The notes below the pieces were generated by a model. That model did no database searches. It had not been told where the DNA came from and saw only the letters and a program-made list of their open reading frames with translations. Position numbers and translations under genes: made by a program. Source: Scleropages formosus (taxonomy: Eukaryota > Chordata > Actinopteri > Osteoglossiformes > Osteoglossidae). From it: DNA of 64,000 bases. Positions 36,412 through 47,184 of this stretch are shown here, piece by piece; positions within the stretch are counted from its first letter, which is position 1; the number at the start of each line of letters is the position of its first letter. The stretch is taken from positions 16,309,232 through 16,373,231 of the forward strand of contig NC_041806.1 in assembly GCF_900964775.1 (NCBI RefSeq), in the 5' to 3' direction.

Positions 36412-39400
36412 ATGCCTTATCTACTTGCTTTGCTCTTCTTCCTGCTGGAGATATGTAATTTAGGTAAGTGTATGCATCTTTTGTGTATTCATATGTTAAT
36501 GGCAGAAGTTACATGAGTACAACAGCATTTAAGAAAGAACATACTGTACCCAAGACTTTGCCAGCCTTATAGATATATATATATATATGTATAGGTGACG
36601 GAAACAGCATTTGTTAACCTTACGGGAGACCAATATGTTAGTTTGTAATTTTAAAAAACGAATTAAGTCCAACTTTGGAAAAATAAAACTGATCTCATAC
36701 CTTTCAGATGTGCCATACCTCAGTTATGCCACTGTTAATGTGACATACTGTAAGAAAACTTATGGTTATTTGCTTGGCAGAATTTACTGCTGGTAAAACG
36801 TTGGGTGTCTGGACAAGACAAGTTATTGGTTATTGATCCTGGAGACTTGTATGTTTGTAGTTTTTGTCTGAGTTGGGCTGACAGGAAATAATTCAGTGTT
36901 CTACAGACCCTGGAAGAATCATTAAATATGTACCTTTACATTTATTTATATAGCAAATGCTTTTCTCCCAAGTGACTTTCAATGAACTCTATGTAGTGTT
37001 ATCAGTTCACACACCTTATTCACCACAGTCATTTACACTGCTATATACAGTACTTACAATGGGTCACTCATCCATACATCAGTAGAACACACTCTCTGTC
37101 ACTCACACACTGTATTAATCATATATATAATTCACTCTCTCTATCACTCACACACTAGAGGTGAACCTGAACAGCATATCTTCAGGAGGAAACTCACACA
37201 GACATGGAGAGAAGAAGCAAACTCTAAACAGACTGACCGGGGATTGAACCTACATCCTGTCATACCACCCACATGCTGCAAGACAGCAGCACTACTTGCT
37301 GTGCCACCATGCCACCATGCCACCTGGTGTACCTTTGGGCAAATAAAAACCAAAATATGAACCTCAGAGAGCAAATGAATTAGAATTAATGAAACCATTT
37401 ATTTAGTCACTAACCTCAGTACTATTGAGCCACTGCTTAAGCGGGAAAGCAGGTAGTGTAGTGGTTTGAGCTACTGCCTTTGACCCCCCCCAGGTTTGAA
37501 TCATACCTCCAGCTGTAGTACCCTTGAGCAAAGTACAAGGTAATATAAAGTGCTCCAGTGAAATCACCCAGTTTTGTAAATAATTGTGAGTTGCTTCAGA
37601 GAAAAGCTTAATATGTAAATGTTGCTTACACTGAGCAAGGTGGCACTACTCAGTTTTATGGTCCTAGAACAGAACCAGCGTCATTTACTTTCTAGCATAA
37701 AACATAGAAACATGAGAGAAAGCTCAGGACAGAAGTGTCAAGTTAATTTATATGACATCAGCCTGTCTATTTTTGGTAGGTTCTTTTTCAGTGGGTTTCA
37801 TTAATTCACTGACAGCACAGGGTATCTGAGGAATGTTGCACTATGGACACCACACCTTATATAGACTCACGTACTGAACTGACACTCATCAGTGTTCTCT
37901 CTATGGGCTGTTTTCAGTGTGGATCTGCTATCTGATATTACCTTCCTGAATTTGGCTCTGATCTTATCTTTTCGAATACAATGAAAACATTTTGTACCTT
38001 CTGGTACAGAGTGAAAGTGTAATGATTTCAGTTAATAAAATCTAAATGTAAGAAAAAAATACTTCTGTACTCGAAATGGGGGGTGCAGTGGCGCAGTGGG
38101 TTGCACCGGGTCTTGCTCTCCGGTGGGTCTGGGATTCAAGTCCCACTTGGGGTGCCTTGTGACGGACTGGCGTCCTGTCCTGGGTGCATCCCCTCCCCCT
38201 CCAGCCCTATGCCCTGTGTTGCCGGGTTAGGCTCTGGCTCCCCATGACCCCACGTGGGACAAGCGGTTTCAGACAGTGTGTGTGTGTGCTTGAAGTGTAA
38301 CTAAGTGATGCATCCTCTTCATATGTTTTGCCTCAAAGTGGGTCAAATGTATTACACGGCATGATGACACTGTCAGAAAACATTTTTCTTTTCCCATTTG
38401 CCATCTTCCTTGTTTTCCCTTTTCAATCATTTTAGGACTTGGTTTGCCGACAGCTACCATCCATGGCCTTGTTAACGGATCTGTGCTTTTGCCCTCTCTA
38501 TCTCACTACCCCAACCCATCGGAAATCCAGTGGATGTATAATGGCATGCTGGTAGTGTGGTATGACAACGGCACAGTGCAACCACTTGTGAAATCCAGAT
38601 TTGACAACAGATTCAACCTGTTTCAAGGGAACGGCTCTCTGCAGATCCATGGGCTCCAAATTCAAGACTCAGGCATCTTTGCTGTAAATATATTGAGAGA
38701 TTTAAACCAAACCTATACAGAGGTACATCTCTTAGTGCATGGTAGGTGACAGCATTGTGTCAACAGTTCTATTATTTCTCATTTTTTGCTTTTTTATGAT
38801 TCATTGATACTGTATTTTTTTTTTTTACGAATCAGAATGGATCACTAGTCCACCCATTGATACTGTATATTGTAAACCTTAAAACATTTCATGTCTTTTG
38901 CTTAGTAGATGAAGGGGGTGCGGTGGTGCAGTGGTGCAGTGGGTTGAACCACAGTCCTGCTCTCTGGTGGGTCTGGGGTTCGAGTCCCGCTTGGGGTGCC
39001 TTGCGACGGACTGGCGTCCCGTCCTGGGTGTGTCCCCTCCCCCTCCGGCCTTACGCCCTGTGTTACCGGGTCAGGCTCCGGTTCCCCGTGACCCCGTATG
39101 GGACAAGCGGTTCTGAAAATGTGTGTGTGTGTGCTTAGTAGATATTATGAAAGATTTGTAGACTCTAGACCATCATGGCCCTGTGCTGGACAGGTGGTTA
39201 GTAATAAAGAATGTGTGTGAAAAAGAGCCGTCCGGAAAAGAACAAAAACAAGGCCATTCTTACCGGCAGAGATAACACATCCATCGTCTCCCCTCCGAAC
39301 AGAAAAGATCAACACGCATCTGGAGCTGCTGTCCAACGTGTCCGGGGATGGCCACTGTGCTGTGGTGGTGAACTGTAGTACAATTCTGAACCATTGGAAG

Positions 39401-40523
39401 GTGGCAAAGTGCAACAGAACTGCATGTCGGGAGACCGACAGCGGGGGGATGGACAAGGAGTCCAGCAGCGTTCACATTGACATCTCAGCTGACAAACTCA
39501 TCTCCTGTAAGAGCAGCAACCCAGTCACCTCTGGCAGCATCTCTCTCATAGATCTATGCCCTGATGATCACAGCACAGGTAACAGAGTCATCTTCATCAG
39601 TCAGAAAAAAGAGTCTTTTGGGGAATTTTTGAACAGTTAAAATCCTCTGGCTTCTGGACAGCGCAGTACATTTAGTGTATTACTGGTTTTCAACTTACTA
39701 ACTTAATTGGCACTGAGAGTCGGTTCGTTACCCAAAAAAGTTTATTAGTCGCATCCAACGGAGTGGGCTGGGGCTCCTCATCAATTCTCTTATTCTATTC
39801 TGCTCTAATTCTACATGCAGCTGTTCTCCAGAAACAGTGGTGCTGGACTAAGTGACGGTCCTTTGTGAATCACACTTGTGCCCCTCTGTCTTTCTGTGTC
39901 TTGGTGAACGTACTCTTGTTTCCTCTGAGTTGCAAGTCACTTTGGAGAAAGACGTCTGCTATGTGAACACATAGAAAGTAAAAGTCAGCAACATGACAGA
40001 TCCATTTTGGATGGAAACAAAGCAGCGGACTCTCTTTGTCTTTCTCTCCCACCGAGCAGACAGCCTCGCGCACACGCCTGTGCGATTCTGAGTCCTCTGG
40101 CTGGGTATTTATCACCTGTTGTAAACAAGAAAGCACAACGAGGAACCCTGGCCAGAGCTAAAGCAGGCTGTTGATAAACAGAAGGCAGCAGTTACTGTTT
40201 GTGACTGTCTGTCAGGGCATCAGGCAACACGTTGGTGCGTTATTCTAACTGGTGCCCTGCTTCTCAAAAAAAAAAAATGAAATGCTGCTCAAAAAGTTTG
40301 TTACTGGAAGGTTCATAAGTCAGGGACCCACTGTATTTATAATGATTCATGAGTGCACATTTTGACATACTGACCTCTTATTTCTGTTCTTTCAGATTTG
40401 GACAAAGTTCATAATCATCATCGTTCTCGACTTGCTACCTACAGCATTGCAGGGTGTTTTGCTGTGGTGCTTTTTTCGTTAGTTTTAAATTCAAGTTCAA
40501 GGTTCAACGTCAGTTGTAAATAG
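36412..40523 (+). CDS. CD2/SLAM-family Ig protein A, CD48/CD58-like, 253 aa
   Basis: Cell-surface adhesion or ligand molecule of the CD2/SLAM family. Coding exons are 36412-36463, 38436-38741, 39303-39578 and 40396-40523, all GT-AG with phase-1 junctions; 762 nt in total. The signal peptide is [17 protein letters not shown]-type domain (about residues 22-119) has the IQWMYN C-strand Trp and [18 protein letters not shown] and, as is usual for this family, no canonical disulfide. The C2-type domain (about 122-210) has [19 protein letters not shown] and a final LC, the cysteine set and C-x-SNPVS signature of SLAM-family second domains. Several N-glycosylation sites are present. The last exon gives a 16-residue hydrophobic segment (227-242) and an 11-residue polar end, so it is either a short transmembrane form or a GPI-anchored one, as in CD48. 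No signalling motif. The exact orthologue is unknown. Confidence 0.85.
36925..37325 (-). mobile_element. Fish interspersed repeat (same family as at 8.1 kb)
   Basis: Reverse complement of the 8.1-kb repeat with its 3' part: TCAATGAACTCTATGTAGTG, CACTCATCCATACATCAGTA, GAGGAAACTCACACAGACAT and GGGGATTGAACC. It lies in the first intron of gene A and begins with a V-SINE-like 3' end at 36940-36980. Confidence 0.6.
37440..37622 (+). mobile_element. V-SINE in intron 1 of gene A
   Basis: Head with GTAGTGTAGTGGTTTGAGC and CAGGTTTGAATCATACC, centre CAGCTGTAGTACCCTTGAGC, 3' end GTTGCTTCAGAGAAAAGC. Confidence 0.75.
38078..38289 (+). mobile_element. tRNA-derived SINE
   Basis: Full-length copy: GTGCAGTGGCGCAGTGGGTT (box-A region), GGGATTCAAGTCCC (box B), GACGGACTGGCGTCCTGTCC, GTTGCCGGGTTAGGCTCTGG and a TG tail. 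It sits just before the V-domain exon of gene A. Confidence 0.9.
38911..39130 (+). mobile_element. tRNA-derived SINE with perfect target-site duplication
   Basis: Full-length copy with box B GGTTCGAGTCCCGC and a (TG)n tail, flanked by the 11-bp duplication GCTTAGTAGAT at 38900-38910 and 39131-39141. The intact duplication indicates a young insertion in intron 2 of gene A. Confidence 0.93.
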
Positions 40524-40856
40524 CCCTGGTGGTCCTTAGATTGATAGTGCACAAGAGCAGGTAGAACTGTGGTTTACCTATATATTTTGGTACACATTTA
40601 AATATTATTAATTATCTTAAGTAAATTGAGTCTGTATCTATATTATTTCTTTTTTTTACATACTTGTTGGTGTCATATTGTATTTTCTGTCCTTTTGTAT
40701 TTATTTTGGGAAATATTGTGGCAGTCCAGGCATCAATACTGTCTTGTCTAGCTGGACCTCAATGGGTGGTTGTTGTCTCATAGCGCCTAGACAGTATGAG
40801 TGCATGTTAATGTTTACATGTTAGTGAAAACATATTTCTCACACTGCTTCCACTCC

Positions 40857-41069
40857 AGGGGGTGCGTTGGCACACTGGGTTTGGCCAGCACCTGCTTTCT
40901 GGTGGATCTGGAGTTCAAGTCCTGCTTGGGGTGCTTTGTGATGGACTGGCGTCCCGTCCTGAGTGTGTCCCCTCCGCCTCCAGCCTTATGCTTTGTGTTG
41001 CCGGGTTAGGCTCCGGTTCGCTGTGACCTCTGCTTGGGAAGAGTGGTTTCAGCCAGTGTGTGTGTGTGT
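40857..41069 (+). mobile_element. tRNA-derived SINE with target-site duplication
   Basis: Full-length but somewhat diverged copy, flanked by TTCCACTCC at 40848-40856 and 41070-41078. It lies just downstream of gene A. Confidence 0.88.
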
Positions 41070-42388
41070 TTCCACTCCTCCCATAGTTCAGCAATGTGTG
41101 TTTCAGGTGAACTGGGAACATTAAATTGTGTATGTGTGTGTGTTATATTGCTCTGGTGTGCAGATGAGTGATGTAGTGTATCAGGAATTGTACCTTGAAT
41201 GAAAAGCTGTTATTCACTCTAAGTTGCTTTGGAATAAAGCAAATAAAGCAAGGTAACAAATAAAGGTAATTCAGACTCAACCAAAGGTGCCTCCTATTTA
41301 TAATTAGCATTTCTGTTGTCTTTCTATTGTTTTCGAATAAACAGCCTCTAAGTTACAAATCATTACCCCTAATTGCTACACTACTGACTGGCCCATAACA
41401 AGAAAACACAGACACACAGTTAGATTATCCGAATAACCAACAGATGGAAAAGGCCAAAAGTCAGTTCAGGTGCTTCACATCCAAAGAAAGGTAAAACCCC
41501 AAAGGGTTAGTTGCATTCCCTGAACTTGCGTTACTTATCCAGTCTAACTGTTTTTCACAGTTGTATCTCTGTCCAGCTCTCTTGAAATACACCAAATTTA
41601 AGTATCCCAGTTGGCATCGCAAAGCAATTGGCAATCTGCTCTGCTAACCTCCTGTACATACGCACATGTGCAAAGCACTACTGTATTCGCAAAGCACATA
41701 ACGTCTCTTCCTTTGCAGCCGCTTACAGTGCCCCCAATTTGTGGGGGGCTCAACATCCTCACTCGATGGCAGGTGTGAACCCTTCGGTGGGCTCTATGTG
41801 CATACGGAGAGTATACTAAAGCACTAGACTTCAAAGGAAGTCAGCTCAAGGAAAAATTTGTTTAAATGTCTTAAGAATATGTTTTATTTTGTATTGTGAA
41901 AATTAAACCATATAGGAGTTAAACAGGTCTTAATTATATTTTATATGCGTTATTGGGTGAGTCGCTCCTATTTAATTAAGTGTGGAAACTAATGACTTTT
42001 TACATTAATACTGATTGAGGCACAAAGACTATAGATTAAAATGTTTGTATTAATGCTTCTAAACATTAAGCATAATTTAAGTGTCTGAAACATAAAAAAA
42101 TCATACAAGCTCAAATGACTAATTTTAATGGTGATTAAGTTAACACAAAACAAAATACTGTGCTGTTGGTTACATCGTTGACCATGGTTTTCTTATCACA
42201 TATAACAACCCCATACATTTTCACTTCATACGGAAGCCTAATGTGTACTTAATAACTAACACATAATTTCACACATTAAGCAGCCTGTGTCTCATATGTA
42301 TATATATGAAAAAGACAAAGTATGTTACTTAGATGCATTGTTGACACTTTCAGTAGCGAAGAGGATCTTGGAACCTCAGAGAATTTTC

Positions 42389-45300
42389 TCATACATTTTT
42401 GGTGGTAATGGGACGAGTGAAGTTCACTGTGTCATAAAGAGTGAAAGGACCAGTAGGGATAACCTGTATCAGAGGGAATATTAGAATGACAAATAAAACA
42501 TCAGCTTTGAAATATATCAGATTTGAAGACTAAACATAAATATTTGCACACAAATTGCTTTTGATGAAGCATACTCATCATGTTGCTTTAAGCATAACTC
42601 TGAGTAGAAAAATAGACATTCTTATCTAAGATGTTTAATTTTGGTGTCGCCAGTGTATGTATGTTTACAACTTTTTGGGATAAACTTACAGCTGTACTTT
42701 GCAAAGTATCATAACAGGTGGTAGTGTTGCCGGTAGCTGACTTGCTACACATAATGTTCTGGGAAACAAAAGAGAGATTGCATGTTATTTCAAAATATGT
42801 AACAAATATTAAAGGCATTTCCCTCAGAATATGCAGTATTAGGACACATTCATCACAAAACTGGTGGTTTCTTTTTAAACACATGCACATTCTGAAAAAA
42901 CACATTTTTTGTCAACATAATAATATTGATAATATTAAGGCCTAATTTTTGGTGCAATCATAAGTAATCATGCTTTTTATATAAAAGTACAATCAATACT
43001 GTCAAAGCTAAAATTGTTCCCTGACCTTCTGATGGTCTTCATAGTTCAGCTCTTCTATTTCAGCATACACAGTGTCTACATCTTGTAGCACTGAAATGAA
43101 AATAAAACATGAAGACACACATATAATCATATTTCCTTAGCTTCTGCAGATACTGTTGGGAAAAACACAAAAGCATTAATTTTGGGTTTGATTTACAGTG
43201 CTGTGACAAAGTGCCCCCTTTCCAGTTTCTCTATTTTTGCTGCTATTTGACATTAAAGTTAATCAGATTGCTTTTCCAGGTCTAGTAGCATGTAAATGGA
43301 GCCCGAAGGAAAAAAACCACACAAGTATTGTGTGTATTATGTCATTTCTTTGGTATGGAATAAAATGAAATATTTTTCCTGCACAGTTACTGGTTGTGCC
43401 CCTTTTTCCTGAAATGCAATGACTGAAGCTACATGCCTCCTATAGCTGTTGACCAGGGATTATAATTACTGTGCAGGAATTTTGAACCACCACTCCAAGC
43501 AGAACTACTTAAGCTCAGTAACATTTGCAGTTTTTCGAGCGTGAACACCTCTTTTCAGATCTTGAACCAACATCTCAATCGGATTCCTGCCAGGACTTTG
43601 ATTATCCCATTCCATAACTTCAATTTTGTTTATTTCAGCCATTCAGATATTTATTTGCTTGTATGTGTGGGACCATGGTCTTGCTGCATATTAAGGTGTG
43701 CTTCAGCTCACAAATAAATTGTCAGATACAATAAGGAATACATTATTCTGTCATAGCAAGGTTTCCATATCCTGTGGCACCAAAACATCCTCAGGTCATC
43801 ACACTGCCATCACGATCTTTGACTGCTGATGAGCTTTCATATTCTTTTGAATGAACTTCGGTTTCTGCCTTGCCATTCTCCCGTGTATCCTAGTTTTGCA
43901 CTTTTGTGTCTTTCATATTGTGGTGTCATGAACACTGGTTTAAGTTGAGGCAAGAGTCCCCTCTGGAATCATACTCTGTGGTCCGATGAGAGTAAAATTG
44001 AAGCTTTTTGGCCATGCATACCATCAGCATGTCTGGCAAAAAAGCGGATTAAATACAAGGCAAAGCACCCATACACTCTGTAAGGTATGGTGGTGAATCA
44101 TTGATGCTTTGGGGCTGTTTTGCTGCTTGTCGTTCAGAGGCTCTTGTGAAGATCAACAGCATAATGAATTTCACTATGTAGCAGGATATTTTTGCCCAAA
44201 ACCTGGTTGCCTCTGCCAGGAGGTTAAGACAGGGCTGTGGATGGAGCTTTTAATGACCCCAAGATAAAGCAAGATAATGACCCCAATCACACATCCAAAT
44301 CAACACAGAAATGGTTTCAGAAACATGGAATCAGTGTTTTGCAATGCCCTCCTGAGTCTATGGATATGCAGCCTACTGAAAAGCTTTGGTCTCAGTTGAA
44401 GAAGGGCAGTCCGGAAGCATACACCTAAGAATACAAAGGAACCTCAAATGTTTACATTTACATTTACATTTACTCATTTAGCAGACGCTTTTGTCCAAAG
44501 TGACGTACATCTCAGCAAAAGTATAATTTATGCATTACATTGAGAGAAGGAGACATAGCTGCAGACATGAAAATCTCAAGCAAAAGTAATTTGTTCCCTA
44601 CCACTTGCTAAACTGAGGTTCGTCGTTCAAGTAGGTGCATAAGACACAGACAAATCCCGATACACAAATGAGCAGAACAATACCAGAGTAATGGCTGAAT
44701 GAAGGTTGTATCTGGGGATGCTTCTGGAGTTACAATACATTAACAGTTACACCATAGACGATCTGAAGAGATCTTGGTCAAAGTGGATCTGGTAAAGGTG
44801 GGTTTTCAGACACTTCTTAAAAAACAGATAGAGTTTCCGCAGTTCTGAGTGACAGGGGAAGGTCATTCCTCCACAACGGACCCAGAACTGAGAACCTTCG
44901 AGCTTTCTCTTTCATGCGTGGGACCACCAAGCGAGCAGAAGTAGATGAGCGAAGGGGCCTGGCTGGGGTGTACCAGTTGATCAAGTCCTGTAAATAGCCC
45001 TGTACACAGTAGACGATCGATAGACGATCTCTTCAGATCGTCTATGGTGTAACTGTTAATGTATTGTAACTCCAGAAGCATCCCCAGATACAACCTTCAT
45101 TCAGCCATTACTCTGGTATTGTTCTGCTCATTTGTGTATCGGGATTTGTCTGTGTCTTATGCACCTACTTGAACGACGAACAGTACACAGTAGCCAGGGT
45201 TTTGAATTTGATACAGGCAGCTATAGGAAGCCAGTGAGATGAGTAGAGGAGATACATGGGAGAGCTTTGGCAAATCAAACACAACTCATGCAGCAGCATT

Positions 45301-47132
45301 CTGTAGAAGCTGCAGAGGTTTGAAGGCATTAACATGAATGCCATACAGGAGAGAGTTGCAGTAGTCAAGATGGGAAGTCACCATGGCCTGGAAAAGTAGT
45401 TGGGCGGAGTCAGTAGTGAGGTAGGGACGCATCCTACAAATATTATGCAGGATGTATCGGCAGGACCGGGTTGTGGCTTCAATATGTTGAGAGAATGACA
45501 GACTCACATCAATCATAACTCCCAGACTCTTAGCAAAGGAGCTAGGCGAAATGAGTGAGTTGTCCAGTTTGATCGGGAGGTCATGACAGGAGGACAGGCC
45601 AGCTGGGAGGTAAAGAATCTCTGTTTTGGAGAGGTTGAGTTTGAGGTGGTGATCATACATCCATGAAGAGATGTCCGACAGGCAGGCAGCAATGCGTGTG
45701 GAGATGTCTGACGCACCAGGTGGAAAGGAGAGGAAAAGCTGGGGATCATCAGCATAGCAGTGGTATTTGAATCCATGGGAGGCTATGACTGGACCGAGGG
45801 AGGAGGTGTAGATGAAGAAAAGAAGAGGACCCAATACCGAGCCCTGTGGAACACCGGTTGAGAGAGGCAGAGGAGAAGAACGAGAGCTCCGCCAGACCAC
45901 TTGATAGGATCTGTTAGAGAGGTAGGACTTGAACCATCTGAGTGCCACACCGTTGATCCCAAGCTGCTTAAGAGAGGAGAGTAGAATCCAGTGATTTACA
46001 GTGTCGAATGCTGCAGACAGATCGAGGAGGATGAGGACCGAGGAGAGGGAGGCAGCTCTAGCAGCTTGGAGAGCATCAGATACCGGCAGAAGGGCGGTCT
46101 CAGTGGAGTGACAAATGTTCTGCCTGGGGGAGTGCTGCAACATCTCTTAAGAAGTGTTCTCCCACCTTGACAAGGGAGGCTTCACCAAATATTAATCGTG
46201 GGGGTGCCAATAATTTTGAAGCCTATGTTTTGTAGAAAAAAATTTCACTACACAAGAAAAAATCTTTATATATTTCTGTTCATTTTCATGAAGGGACCCG
46301 ATAACACTGGAACTGACTGTGCACTTCATTATCTTCCGCATCAGTGAAGTGACATAAAAACAGTACTGATGTATTTTTTTCTTGCAGGCTCCATTCATTT
46401 ACTTCCACAAGCAACAAAAACATTTGATAAATTTAATTTGAAAAAGCTGTAGAAAAGAGAAAACTGGACAAAGTTTTTCACAGCATTGTAAACTGCAGTA
46501 AAAGGACAATTCCCTCATCTTTGTGATCAGAAGCTTATGACGTTTTAAATTTATGTTGCTTACCTTTGTTCTTTGCCCTAAAGTAACAAATGAGTGTGAT
46601 GATCACCATTACAATCAGCACCAGTCCAGCTCCAATTCCAATGAATTTGTAAAGTTCTGTGTAAGTCTCTTGAACTAAAACAACACATAAGCTGACAGTT
46701 AACTGCACAATAATGCATTTTGTCCTTTTATTTGATAAATTCTCTATAAACAAGATTGAAAATGAAGAACATTGTTGTTCCCCAAAATAATATATACAGT
46801 AGTAGTAATGTAGTAATTCGTGCACTGTGATGTGTTCCTCCATTGTCAAGCAACCATAATTTTCTCCCGTGTATTTGTGTATAACTCACAAAATACATAG
46901 CTCAGTTCATCTGTAAGGTGTTTGGTATATCATCTGGGGGGAGTGCAGTGGTGCAGCGGGTTTGGGTGGGTTCCACTCTCTGCTGGGTCTGGGGTTCAAG
47001 TCCTGCTTGGTGTGCCTTGTGATGGACTGGTGTCCATCCTGGGTGTGTCCCCTCCCCCTCCAGCCTTACGTCCTGTGTTGGTGGGTTAGGCTCCGGTTCG
47101 CCGTGACCCCGCTCGGGGCAAGTGGCTTCAGC

Positions 47133-47184
<52 letters not shown>

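Larger units (their letters stand above)
43196..46488 (+). mobile_element. Tc1-like DNA transposon interrupted by an L2 LINE
   Basis: The left end begins CAGTGCTGTGACAAAGTG after TA (43194-43195). The right end, read on the minus strand, begins CAATGCTGTGAAAAACTTTG next to TA (46489-46490). These are imperfect terminal inverted repeats with TA target duplications. The plus strand encodes transposase pieces, including LWGCF-type text near 44105 and DNDPNHTSKSTQKWFQKHGI at 44270-44330. The transposase carries stops and is split by the L2 insertion at about 44.45-46.14 kb, so it is inactive. It lies inside an intron of receptor B, antisense to it. Confidence 0.88.

Noticed and set aside
36412-40523. 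Gene A as a receptor with an ITSM tail
   Set aside because: The frame ends 11 codons after the hydrophobic segment, and no tyrosine motif exon was seen downstream before the SINE at 40857.
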